Assembly (NCBI GenBank): GCA_965247565.1
Contig: CBDFHF010000003.1
Location: forward strand, 124,001 to 188,000
Origin: CBDFHF01 sp965247565
Lineage (GTDB): Bacteria; Pseudomonadota; Gammaproteobacteria; Methylococcales; Methylomonadaceae
Length of the DNA stretch: 64,000 nt
Reading direction: 5' to 3'
A model generated the notes under the pieces. The model saw nothing but the letters and a program-made list of their open reading frames with translations, was not told the origin of the DNA and made no database searches. This document shows positions 35,549 through 45,101 of the stretch, one piece after another. Within the stretch, counting starts at the first letter, position 1. Every line of letters begins with the position of its first letter. The position numbers and the translations under genes are program-made.

Positions 35549-38053
35549 ATGGCCGACCAAAACGTTTTTTTAAATAACCACGATTTAGGCGCGTTAAAAA
35601 CCACAGCCTTTAACGACACCTATTTTTATAATCTCAACCGCAATATCTTCGATAAAATAAGTTCTCAAGCTTTATACGAGGCCAAGTTTAAGAACAAATT
35701 ATCCGACCGACACACGCTCAACATTATCATCGGTACAGATTCCGGTTTACTACCCAAATATCTCTGCCAAAAAGGCCTAGCCAACGGATCCCGCTATATT
35801 TTTGTCGAACCCTTCGCCACGCTGCAACAACTACAGAAAAATCAATTACTGCCAGAATCTGATCCGGCAATCGCCTACATAACTCTGGATGAATGGCAGG
35901 AGACCATACAGCTGTTCAAGATTCAGGATTATTTTTACATTAACGCTGTGCAATCGTTTAACGCTTTTTGCGCCGAAGACGACTACACCAATAGCTACGC
36001 TGAATTAAGCTGGCATATCACCGAAGTGTTAGGACAATTTCACTGGAATTACAGTGTATCGTTGGGTTGTGAGGCATTTACCATTCGACAAATCGCCAAT
36101 ATTGCCGACAACTTATTTCCAGCAAAATTGTTGAGTAAGGCTTTTCTGGGTAAAACTGTTGTTATTTTAGCTGGCGGGCCATCGCTGGATGAAGCCTTGC
36201 CCTGGGTACAGAAGCACCGCCAGCAATTAGTGGTTTTCGCTGTCTCCAGAATCTCCAGGCAATTAAAAAATATTAATCTGGAACCAGACTTTATTTTTTC
36301 CGTGGATCCTTCAGATTTAAGTTTTGATATCAGTAAGGAAATGCTGCAATTCAGCAGTAAACCGGTGTTTGTGTATTCCTACCACACCGTACCGACGTTG
36401 GTGAATCAATGGCAAGGTTTGGGATTTTATTTGGGGTCGAGGTTGCCGTGGAAATCCAAACTTAATCCTGACAACCTCGACGGTGCTGGACCCACCGTAA
36501 CTAATACCGCCCTAAGCGTAGCGAACCATTTGGGTTTTAAACGTATTATTTTGGCCGGCGTGGATCTGTGCTTTACCAAAGAGGGCTACACTCACGCCAA
36601 AGGTAGCGATGAACATAAAGCGGGGCCACGGTTTAATTTAACTTCTTTGCAGACTGAAACCAACGGCGGTTTTATGGCGCCAACCAGTTGCGATTTTGCC
36701 TCAGCTATTAACACCTTGTCAGCTCAGGCTAAAGTGATCAGCGCCACCGGTGCCGAAATTATCAACCCGTCTGTAAATGCCGCTAAAGTTGCTAATATCA
36801 ATCACTTGCCTTTGTCTGAAATTCAACTTGTCGAGGAAGCCATTGACGTAGGTTCAGTGATTTCTAAGTGTGTTCCCAAACTGCAACAAGACTATCAACC
36901 GGTTATAGCGGAATTGCGGCGGGTACATTTTCAAGTCTGCGCCATCAAGCAATTGGCTGAAACTGCCTTAAAAATTAACCAACGCATGTATAGCGATTCC
37001 GGCCACATAGGTAACTATAAGGACAAGCGCGAGTTAGATAAAATCGAGCAGAAGCTTAACCGAGACTACCGCCAGTACAGCAAATTGGTAAAGCGCTTCG
37101 GTATCCGACACTTTATTAAAATCACCCAACCCTTTGCCGATGAAGATTGGAGCGCAGAGGAAGCCCAAAAAATCGGCGCTGATTATTACCAAGCCTATCG
37201 TGACGGTGCCACTGCCATAGCTAAATTACTCGACGGTGCTATTGAGCGCATAACAGCACGCATCGAGGAAACCAAAATTGCACCTAACTTTGCAGTGCTA
37301 TTCCCGCAATGGCGAAAAGACCAAAGTTATGGCCGAGCCGGAATTTGGCGGCAAAAATATCCGGACATCCCTGCTGATTCCAGTATAGCCACTGAATTTA
37401 CCGAACTAGAGCAGCGCTTTGCCGATATTCTGAACAAATCAGACACCCAACATCTGGCCAGAGCAAAAAGCCACACCAGTTTTACCCTGTTAAAAAAACG
37501 TGCCGCGTTGCTATTTAAACACCGGAAAACCGAAGCGCTGCAAGACGCTTTGGCGGGCTTACTTAAACATCCCGAACAAGAACAAGCTATACCCTATGTC
37601 GCGTTGATCAATGGTTATCTTGCCGAATTGCACAATGACAGTGACGCCGCTATGCAAGCTTATCAAGCAGTTATTGATCATCCGGATTCACCCTTACTGG
37701 AAGATGCACTGTTAAGAATTGCCGGCATCGGCATTAACTCAAATGACATCAATAATGCCAATGTCTATCTGGCGTTTCAATGCCTTGCACAGATTGCTCC
37801 AATTTATCTGCCTTTCTATGCGGAGATAAACCGGCTACGTGGCGATACACTCGCCGCTATCGATAGTTACAATGAATATATTCAGCAATTTCCTGAAGAC
37901 AATCTGGTACAAATCAAACTGGCCACGCTGTATCTGGATACTCAATCCTACGAGGCAGCGGATATGATGGTGGATTATATTCTGGCGAAAGACTCGAAGG
38001 CTCAGGGAGCTATTCTGCTTAAAAAGCGTTTAGCTGAGCTAAAGGTGAGCTAA
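35549..38053 (+). CDS. Maf-like glycosyltransferase (DUF115) with TPR-like tail
   Basis: This is an 834-residue protein. The central part (about residues 190-400) carries the DUF115/MptE-like motifs VVILAGGPSLDEALPW, FSVDPSD, GAGPTVTNTALSVA and ILAGVDLCF. These are seen in Maf proteins that transfer nonulosonic acids to flagellin. The C-terminal 200 residues contain helical repeats (LAELHNDSDAAMQAYQAVIDHP) of TPR type. No flagellin gene is nearby, so the acceptor is unknown. A strong hairpin covers the translation start. Confidence 0.85.
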   Translation: MADQNVFLNNHDLGALKTTAFNDTYFYNLNRNIFDKISSQALYEAKFKNKLSDRHTLNIIIGTDSGLLPKYLCQKGLANGSRYIFVEPFATLQQLQKNQLLPESDPAIAYITLDEWQETIQLFKIQDYFYINAVQSFNAFCAEDDYTNSYAELSWHITEVLGQFHWNYSVSLGCEAFTIRQIANIADNLFPAKLLSKAFLGKTVVILAGGPSLDEALPWVQKHRQQLVVFAVSRISRQLKNINLEPDFIFSVDPSDLSFDISKEMLQFSSKPVFVYSYHTVPTLVNQWQGLGFYLGSRLPWKSKLNPDNLDGAGPTVTNTALSVANHLGFKRIILAGVDLCFTKEGYTHAKGSDEHKAGPRFNLTSLQTETNGGFMAPTSCDFASAINTLSAQAKVISATGAEIINPSVNAAKVANINHLPLSEIQLVEEAIDVGSVISKCVPKLQQDYQPVIAELRRVHFQVCAIKQLAETALKINQRMYSDSGHIGNYKDKRELDKIEQKLNRDYRQYSKLVKRFGIRHFIKITQPFADEDWSAEEAQKIGADYYQAYRDGATAIAKLLDGAIERITARIEETKIAPNFAVLFPQWRKDQSYGRAGIWRQKYPDIPADSSIATEFTELEQRFADILNKSDTQHLARAKSHTSFTLLKKRAALLFKHRKTEALQDALAGLLKHPEQEQAIPYVALINGYLAELHNDSDAAMQAYQAVIDHPDSPLLEDALLRIAGIGINSNDINNANVYLAFQCLAQIAPIYLPFYAEINRLRGDTLAAIDSYNEYIQQFPEDNLVQIKLATLYLDTQSYEAADMMVDYILAKDSKAQGAILLKKRLAELKVS

Positions 38054-38164
38054 GCGTAAAACCAGCACCTTTCCGATAAGGTGGAGATATAAAGTCATCT
38101 GTTTAACAGACCATCTTTGTGTATATTAGTCCTATAGCTAAATTAATTTAAAGATAGGGTAAAA

Positions 38165-41100
38165 ATGAAAGTTTCAGCGATTTTGCAGGGTGTTCGTATT
38201 TTCATATTAACAGGCCTGACTGCAATATTCGGCAACTGGAATTGGCAACAACCCCGTTGGTTAATTGCGCTAAAAACTAATCTGGCAAAACTCTGGCAAA
38301 CCGCCAAAATCAAACCTTTAGTTAGTTCGGTAATTTTACTGGTGTTCTGCGGACTAGTTGCCACAGGCTGGTATGGTTATCGTTGGTGGCAAAATCGCCC
38401 ACAACCCGTCCGTATTGATTTTGCGGTGACCGAGCCTGAACGCACCGCAATTGAAAAAGATGAGCCGCCACACCCCTTGGTCGTCAGTTTTTATGGGTCG
38501 GTGGCGCCGTTAGATTTAGTGGGCAAAGACATTTCTCAGGGCATTACCATTAAACCCGCTATCAACGGCAAATGGCGCTGGCTTGATGATAAATCCCTAG
38601 AGTTCAAGCCAGAAAAAGACTGGCCGGTTGGCCAAACTCATCAAGTTAAATTTGATGAAACCTTGGTTGCCAAACAAATCTTGCTGGAGCGGCAGGAGTT
38701 CGAATTTAGCACGGCCAAATTTGTAGCGACCATAGAAAAATCCGAATTTTTTCAGGATCCAGTCGATCCGGCCTTAAAAAAAGCCATTTTCCAGTTACAC
38801 TTCACCCACCCGGTTGATCAGGCCGTTTTAGAGAAAAAAATCACCTTTAACCTGAACAGCATGGCCGGCAATACCAAGGAAGAGAGGCCGCTTAACTATA
38901 CAGTGAGCTACGACCAGTTAAAACTAAACGCCTATATCCATTCAGAAAACCTGATAGTCCCGCACGATAATCAAATCGCTACTCTGACCGTTAGCGAGAA
39001 CATGCGGGCGGCCAATTCGGATGCTGTTTACGATCAGCCACTAACTGCCGATGTCACGGTTCCCGGAAAATATTACGGATTGAATATCAACGATCTACAA
39101 ATCGTGGTTACCCCCAATCCCAAAAGCCAATCGCAGGATCAGGTGCTAATGCTGTCAACGTCATTGCCGGTCCACGAAAAAAGCATGTCCAAAGCGATAA
39201 AAGTGTGGCAATTACCCGAATACCCAGAAAATCCCGATATTGATCGCACTCAGCCCTACTCATGGAGCGTAAACGAGATAACCGATGAAGTGTTGGCGAA
39301 AAGCCAAGCGGTCGAAATCAAAGCACTGCCCACTGAAACGGAGTACGCGCAGCTCCATAGTTTTCTGATTCATGCCGATGTAAAACGAACATTATGGGTT
39401 AGTGTCGATAAAGGTTTGGAGTCTTTTGGCGGCTATTTATTATCAGAAAAATACGCTCAAGCGGCAGAAGTACCGGAATATCCTAAAGAATTGCATATCA
39501 TGGGCGAGGGCTCACTACTAACGCTCAGCGGCGAGAAAAAACTTGCCTTAATGGTACGTGATATTGCGGGTGTAAAAATCGAACTGGGCAGAGTATTACC
39601 CAATCAATTACAGCATTTAGTTTCACAAACGCAAGGTAAATTCGGCAAACCCGAATTTAAGGATAGCTTCAGCTCGGATAATCTCAGCGAACGCTTTGAG
39701 CAGGAAGTGCCTTTGCCCGCGCTAGAAAAAGGCAAGCCGCATTATCAGCCGATTGACCTTAGCCAATATCTGACCGACCCGCAGGGCCAGAACAAACGCG
39801 GCATCTTTTTTGTGAAGGCAAGCGATTACAAACCAGCTCAATCAGCCGGTGAGATAAACACTACCGAAGATAGCGAAGCAAATAATGTCGAAGATCAGCG
39901 CCTGATTTTAATTACCGATTTGGGCGTTATTGCCAAGACCGAAAAAAACGGTGGCCAGGTCGTATTCATACAGTCTATTCAAACTGGCCAACCGCAAGTG
40001 GGCGCGGAAGTTGAAGTCATTGCCAAAAATGGCTTGACCTTAATGCAAGGCGTCACCGATGCCGATGGCAAAGTCCGTTTTGCCAAACTATCCGGCCTGG
40101 AACGCGACCGGCAACCGGTTTTATATGTCGTGCGACATCAAGGCGATATGAGCTTTCTGCCGATAGACCGTTATGACCGGAAGTTGAATTTTTCCCGTTT
40201 TGACGTCAGCGGCGCAGAAAATGCCGTTGATGCCAATCAACTGGATGCTTATCTGTTTTCAGATCGCGGCATTTACCGCCCTGGCGATACTCTGCACATT
40301 GGCATGATCGTTAAAACCAGTAACTGGAGTGCACCGTTACTGGGGATGCCACTGGAAGCAGAAATTCTAGACCCGCGTGGTTTAACCGTAAAACGAGAAA
40401 AACTGAATATTGCGGCGGGCGGTTTTAATGAGCTCAGCTTTACCACTTTGGAATCATCAGCAACTGGCACTTACACCGTCAACTTATATACGGTTAAGGA
40501 CAACAAGTCCGACCAAATGTTAGGCCATACCAAAGTTAAAGTTGAAGAATTCCAGCCGGATCGCATGAAAATTACCGCAAAGTTTTCCAAACCTATCACC
40601 GAGGGCTGGGTCCATCCCAAAGATTTACAAGCCCTGATTAATGTGCAAAATCTTTATGGCGCACCAGCGGAAGCCCGCAAGGTGAGCGCAGAACTCAGCC
40701 TGCAACCCGCCCTACCCGGCTTTAAACGTTATAGCGACTATAACTTTTATGATCCACACACCGCCAAACAAAGTTTTACAGAAACCTTAACTGCAACAAC
40801 CACAGACACTTCGGGTAATGCCATCTTTGCGTTAGGCCTGGAAAAATATCAAGGTGCAACCTACCAACTTAATTTAACCACACAGGCATTTGAAGCCGAA
40901 GGCGGACGTAGCGTGGCTGCTGAAACCGAGGTATTAATCTCAGACATGCCGTTCCTGGTTGGCTATAAGTCGGACGGTACCTTGAATTTCGTCGCCAAGG
41001 ATGCTGAGCGGAACGTGGACTTTGTAGCTATCGATCCGCAATTGAATAAAACTGAAGCCAGCAAGCTGTCATTGGAATACCTGGAGCGCAAAGTTTTATC

Positions 41101-44005
41101 CGTGTTAACTAAACAAGAAGACGGGACTTTCCGTTATGAGTCACGCACCAAAGAAATCAGCTTAAGCAAAACTGATTTAACGATTGCACAAACTGGTTTT
41201 AATTTACGTCTAGATAGCGCGACACCGGGCGATTACAGTTATGTGCTGCGTGATGCAGCAGGCCTGCAACTTTCCCGAATCGATTACACCGTTGCCGGTG
41301 AAGGCAATGTGTCGCGCAGTTTAGATCGCAATGCCGAACTGCAATTGACGCTTGATAAAACCGAATACGCGCCAGGCGATAAAATCACCTTGAACATACG
41401 CGCTCCTTACACGGGCGCAGGCTTAATCACTATAGAGCGTGATAAAGTCTATGCCAGTACGTGGTTTAAAACCGACACCCAGGCAACCGTGCAAAGCATT
41501 GAAGTACCCAAAGAACTAACGGGTAACGGCTATGTCACCGTACAGTACATGCGCGACCCTGGCTCGGATGAAATCTTCATGAGTCCACTTTCGTACGGTG
41601 TCGCCCCCTTCAAAATAAGCCTTGCCCAGCATAAACAGGAATTAACCCTGACCGTACCCAAACTGATTAAACCCGGCCAAACGTTGGACATGAAACTGGA
41701 AAGTCCTGCTCCAACAAGAGCTGTTGTGTTTGCTGTAGATGAAGGCATTTTGCAAGTGGCGCGTTATAAAAATCCTGATCCTCTGAGCTATTTTTTCCAA
41801 AAGCGGCAACTGGATGTTGATACTACGCAAATTCTGGATTTAATCTTGCCGGAATTTAAAAAGCTCATGCAACTTTCTGCACCCGGTGGTGATGGCGAAG
41901 AGGAAGAGGAACCCGCTGCTTCTTTACTCAACCCATTTAAACGTAAACATGACAAACCAGCGGTTTTTTGGTCTGGCATTGTTGATTTAGATAAAGAATC
42001 TGTCGTTCATTATCAAGTGCCAGAAACATTTAACGGAAGCCTGCGCGTGTTAGCGATTGCCGTTAACGATGAGCGAATTGCCAGTGCAGTGCAGCAAACT
42101 CAAGTGCGTGATGATTTAATCATTACTCCCAATGTACCGTTTATGGCGGCGCCGGGCGACGAATTCACGGTTAGCGTTGCACTTGCCAATAACGTTAAGG
42201 GTTCCGGCGATAAGGCTTCGGTTAAACTGAAGTTAACCGCTCCACCACAATTACAGATACAAGGGGATTCTGAAAAAAACCTGTCCATTGCCGAAGGTCA
42301 TGAAGGATCGGTTACTTTCCGCATCAAAACCCAGGATGCGCAAAAAGTGACTTTAGGCAATGCCACGCTAAATTTTGAAGCAATCAGCGCCGGTCATACC
42401 GCGCGAATGCATGCCGATCTCAGCATTCGACCAGCAATCCCCAGAATGTCTAGTCTGCGTTTTGGCAATTTCAAATCCCAGCAGGAAGTGCCGATTCAGC
42501 GCCAACTGTTCTCCCAGCAACGTAAAGTCAGTGCGGGTATTTCACCGTTGCCGCTGGTTGCCGTATCAGGCTTAACAGATTATTTGGCAAATTTTAACCA
42601 CAGTTGTACTGAGCAATTGGTCAGCAAAGCAATTCCTGCACTGGTGTTAACAAAATATCCCGAATTTTCCGTGGAAATGACCGCCCAGTTTAGCGAAAGC
42701 GATTGGCAAAATTTATTGTCCGTGCTGCGTAGCCGGCAAAATGCCGAGGGTGGCTTTGGCTTGTGGGGAGCTACGCCGCAATCACATGAGTTCGCATCCG
42801 TCTATGCGCTACACCTGTTGATGGAAGCCTCGGCAAACCACAGAGTAATTCCTGAAGATATGTTGCAGTTAACCATCAAGTACGTGCAAACCCTTGCCGC
42901 CAGCCCAAGTAACACCTTAGAGGGTCTTCGGGTTAGAGCTTATGCCGCTTACTTGTTAACACGACAAGGTATTGTAACCACCACCCAGCTGGCAAATATT
43001 CGCGAGTCCCTGCACAATAACTTCCAGGATGAACAATGGCAGCAGGATTTAGCCGCGGTTTACTTAGCAGCAAGCTATCAATTGCTGCAACAGAACAACA
43101 TGGCGACAGACTTATTGAAGTCAGCGCTTAAAACCTTAGGCGAAACACAGAATGCCTATCAATACCAAAGCTATTACGACCCGATGATTCGTGATGCCCA
43201 AACCATCTACCTGCTGGCGAAACATTTTCCTGATGAATTAACAAAACTGCGGCCAACTTTTTTACAAACAATTGCCAAGTCCGTACAGCAAAACCACTTT
43301 AATACCTTATCGTCAGCTTACTTTTTGCTGGCCTACCAGGCCTACAGCGATGCCGTACCGGCAGAAGTTGCTAAGCAAATGACGATTACCGCCATCGACG
43401 GCAACGGCAGACAACAGCCTTTAAACTTGCCGGCAAATATTGCCCCGCGCGCTAGCTTTCCGGCATCCACGCAAACTTTACGTTTTAATGGACCTAATAA
43501 TCTTCCTTTGTATTATGCGGTTTCCGAATCCGGCTTCGATCAACAGCTGCCCACTCAACCTGTACAGGAAGGGCTGGAAATTCAGCGTACCTATCTAAAT
43601 GCACAGAATAAAGAAATTAATAAAGTAGCTTTGGGCGAAGAAATTACCGTACAAATAAGGCTGCGCGCGATTGACCGAGAGTTTATAGACAATATCGCCA
43701 TACAGGATTTATTGCCGGCAGGATTTGAAGTGGTATTAGCAAATACCGGCGCAAACAACGATTCAACAGAAGACAGCAATCTGGACAGGCTAAGCACAGG
43801 CGGCAATTGGCATAGCGACTATGCCGATGTGCGCGAAGACCGGGTTCTCGTCTATGGAACAGTCACTAATGAAGTCGCCGAGTACCAATATAAAATCAAA
43901 GCTAACACCGCAGGCACGTTTACCGTACCACCCGTGTTTGCGCAGTCGATGTATGAGCCAACACTTAAGGCATATAACCTTAGCGGCTTAATAAAAGTGG
44001 AATAA
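38165..44005 (+). CDS. Bacterial alpha-2-macroglobulin with thioester
   Basis: This 1946-residue envelope protein has an N-terminal membrane helix (about residues 57-77) rather than a lipobox. A series of MG-type beta domains follows, including VFIQSIQTGQPQVGAEVEV and YLFSDRGIYRPGDTLHIG. The thioester motif is SCTEQ (Cys1481, CxEQ), at the start of the helical thioester domain (GGFGLWGATPQSHEFASVYA). It would trap invading proteases. It is longer than E. coli YfhM (1653). No pbpC partner lies next to it. Confidence 0.95.
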   Translation: MKVSAILQGVRIFILTGLTAIFGNWNWQQPRWLIALKTNLAKLWQTAKIKPLVSSVILLVFCGLVATGWYGYRWWQNRPQPVRIDFAVTEPERTAIEKDEPPHPLVVSFYGSVAPLDLVGKDISQGITIKPAINGKWRWLDDKSLEFKPEKDWPVGQTHQVKFDETLVAKQILLERQEFEFSTAKFVATIEKSEFFQDPVDPALKKAIFQLHFTHPVDQAVLEKKITFNLNSMAGNTKEERPLNYTVSYDQLKLNAYIHSENLIVPHDNQIATLTVSENMRAANSDAVYDQPLTADVTVPGKYYGLNINDLQIVVTPNPKSQSQDQVLMLSTSLPVHEKSMSKAIKVWQLPEYPENPDIDRTQPYSWSVNEITDEVLAKSQAVEIKALPTETEYAQLHSFLIHADVKRTLWVSVDKGLESFGGYLLSEKYAQAAEVPEYPKELHIMGEGSLLTLSGEKKLALMVRDIAGVKIELGRVLPNQLQHLVSQTQGKFGKPEFKDSFSSDNLSERFEQEVPLPALEKGKPHYQPIDLSQYLTDPQGQNKRGIFFVKASDYKPAQSAGEINTTEDSEANNVEDQRLILITDLGVIAKTEKNGGQVVFIQSIQTGQPQVGAEVEVIAKNGLTLMQGVTDADGKVRFAKLSGLERDRQPVLYVVRHQGDMSFLPIDRYDRKLNFSRFDVSGAENAVDANQLDAYLFSDRGIYRPGDTLHIGMIVKTSNWSAPLLGMPLEAEILDPRGLTVKREKLNIAAGGFNELSFTTLESSATGTYTVNLYTVKDNKSDQMLGHTKVKVEEFQPDRMKITAKFSKPITEGWVHPKDLQALINVQNLYGAPAEARKVSAELSLQPALPGFKRYSDYNFYDPHTAKQSFTETLTATTTDTSGNAIFALGLEKYQGATYQLNLTTQAFEAEGGRSVAAETEVLISDMPFLVGYKSDGTLNFVAKDAERNVDFVAIDPQLNKTEASKLSLEYLERKVLSVLTKQEDGTFRYESRTKEISLSKTDLTIAQTGFNLRLDSATPGDYSYVLRDAAGLQLSRIDYTVAGEGNVSRSLDRNAELQLTLDKTEYAPGDKITLNIRAPYTGAGLITIERDKVYASTWFKTDTQATVQSIEVPKELTGNGYVTVQYMRDPGSDEIFMSPLSYGVAPFKISLAQHKQELTLTVPKLIKPGQTLDMKLESPAPTRAVVFAVDEGILQVARYKNPDPLSYFFQKRQLDVDTTQILDLILPEFKKLMQLSAPGGDGEEEEEPAASLLNPFKRKHDKPAVFWSGIVDLDKESVVHYQVPETFNGSLRVLAIAVNDERIASAVQQTQVRDDLIITPNVPFMAAPGDEFTVSVALANNVKGSGDKASVKLKLTAPPQLQIQGDSEKNLSIAEGHEGSVTFRIKTQDAQKVTLGNATLNFEAISAGHTARMHADLSIRPAIPRMSSLRFGNFKSQQEVPIQRQLFSQQRKVSAGISPLPLVAVSGLTDYLANFNHSCTEQLVSKAIPALVLTKYPEFSVEMTAQFSESDWQNLLSVLRSRQNAEGGFGLWGATPQSHEFASVYALHLLMEASANHRVIPEDMLQLTIKYVQTLAASPSNTLEGLRVRAYAAYLLTRQGIVTTTQLANIRESLHNNFQDEQWQQDLAAVYLAASYQLLQQNNMATDLLKSALKTLGETQNAYQYQSYYDPMIRDAQTIYLLAKHFPDELTKLRPTFLQTIAKSVQQNHFNTLSSAYFLLAYQAYSDAVPAEVAKQMTITAIDGNGRQQPLNLPANIAPRASFPASTQTLRFNGPNNLPLYYAVSESGFDQQLPTQPVQEGLEIQRTYLNAQNKEINKVALGEEITVQIRLRAIDREFIDNIAIQDLLPAGFEVVLANTGANNDSTEDSNLDRLSTGGNWHSDYADVREDRVLVYGTVTNEVAEYQYKIKANTAGTFTVPPVFAQSMYEPTLKAYNLSGLIKVE

Positions 44006-44068
44006 TCTCGTTTCCGCGTGGGAGTTTAAGAATGTGATGGATTTGCTGAAAATACGGACTAGCCCAGG

Positions 44069-44202
44069 TTAAGTTCTGCCTTTAGCTGTATTGTAAACGG
44101 CATTATTCTCTCTTTTGCCGACAGCAATAACAAAAACAATGATGTCAAGATCGTCTACTTCATAAACCAGCCGATAACTGATCTCCACCAACAAAAACGG
44201 AC
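44069..44202 (-). pseudogene. RelE/ParE-family toxin remnant (C-terminal part)
   Basis: A minus-strand frame of about 44 codons ends in TAA and reads as the last strands of a RelE/ParE toxin: YRLVYEVDDLDIIVFVIAVGKREN. The N-terminal half and any antitoxin are absent, and there is no start codon, so it is a remnant. An IS3-like fragment adjoins it upstream. Confidence 0.6.
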
Positions 44203-44205
44203 AGA

Positions 44206-44286
44206 TCAAAAAGCGAGCGTTTGTTTAAAATTAGCTTCAAATTCTATCGGGCTTTCAAAGCCGGTACCGGAATGTACTCTGCACAG
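44206..44286 (-). pseudogene. Possible IS3-family transposase C-terminal fragment
   Basis: A minus-strand frame of about 26 codons ending in TGA contains RVHSGTGFESPIEFEANF. This resembles the 'HSALGYxSPxEFE' end of IS3-group OrfB transposases. No other part of the element is recognisable. The rest of the region up to 44552 shows no gene. Confidence 0.42.
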
Positions 44287-44552
44287 CTAATCACCCAGAG
44301 GCGTGAGCATTGCAATTAAAAAACAATTCTTCCCAACCCCATACCGCTCTTACTTCGACTATGATTAAATTTGATTCCCTCATGGTACGAAAACTTTTTA
44401 AGACAGCGGCCTGCTAGTAAAAAACCAAATCACACTTGTGGAGTTACGCTTTGAAACAAAAATATACAGACTTAAAAACCCCATTAAAAACATAATGTTA
44501 TTTGGTATTCAATTTAAAAGTAACAGATAAACGGAAACTATATAATCAACTT

Positions 44553-44559
44553 GTTATGC
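44553..44559 (+). other. Left recombination core of first cassette
   Basis: GTTATGC matches the G/TTRRRY-type core where integron cassettes join, and it is the exact complement of GCATAAC at 45000, the R'' core of the same cassette. The ATG of the first cassette gene lies inside it. No attC hairpin is evident to its left, so this may be an attI-like or secondary insertion point. Confidence 0.5.
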
Positions 44560-44999
44560 CTAAAGCGTCTACGCTTCTGTGCCTCTGTGCATCGCTGCTC
44601 CTTGCAGCGTGTACTTCTGTTGCCCCTCTTAAAGTCCCTGCCGCCGATCGCGTTGTTTCAATAGAGGCACGAATCTCGAACTCCTACGATATTGAAACAA
44701 CGAAGTACAAGGGTTCAGTAACAATTACGGATCCAGCAAAGATTGCGCAGGTCATCGCACAGGTAAGCCAATTAAACAGTGGCATGTCGCGTTCTTTAGA
44801 CACTACCCCCACACCAACTCATACGTTAGTGGTAACAGACAAAGATCAAATGGGGTTGGTTATTTTTATTGGATTGAACTGGATCGGAGGCCGCAACAAT
44901 GTTGCGGGAAGCGCAGCAGAAGACAGACTGCGACAAATCTCGGATGAACAGCGCACCGCTCTATTAAATAAGGTCGGCATCAATGACTATCGGTTTTAG
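44556..44999 (+). CDS. Cassette-encoded lipoprotein, unknown
   Basis: This 147-residue protein starts at the ATG inside the cassette core (44556). The longer frame from 44502 crosses the recombination point. A signal peptide ends in the lipobox LLAAC. The mature part has a beta-rich start (RVVSIEARISNSYDI...) and a glycine/asparagine stretch near the end. No family is recognised. Its stop lies just before attC1, as is usual in cassettes. Confidence 0.68.
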   Translation: MPKASTLLCLCASLLLAACTSVAPLKVPAADRVVSIEARISNSYDIETTKYKGSVTITDPAKIAQVIAQVSQLNSGMSRSLDTTPTPTHTLVVTDKDQMGLVIFIGLNWIGGRNNVAGSAAEDRLRQISDEQRTALLNKVGINDYRF

Positions 45000-45092
45000 G
45001 CATAACACTACAGTCGAGGGGACAGCCAAAAGCTGCGCTTTTGGTCCCCTCCGTGCTTCGCACTCCGGCTGCCCCTCACTTCCACGTTAAAT
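45000..45092 (+). other. attC site 1 of cassette array
   Basis: R'' GCATAAC and R' GTTAAAT bound a 93-bp site. The outer arms AGTCGAGGGG and CCCCTCACT pair with one unpaired C in the left arm, the extra base that marks attC orientation. Inner stems are GGGGACAGCC with GGCTGCCCC and AAAAGC with GCTTTT. Confidence 0.75.
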
Positions 45093-45101
45093 GCGAAAGG
45101 G

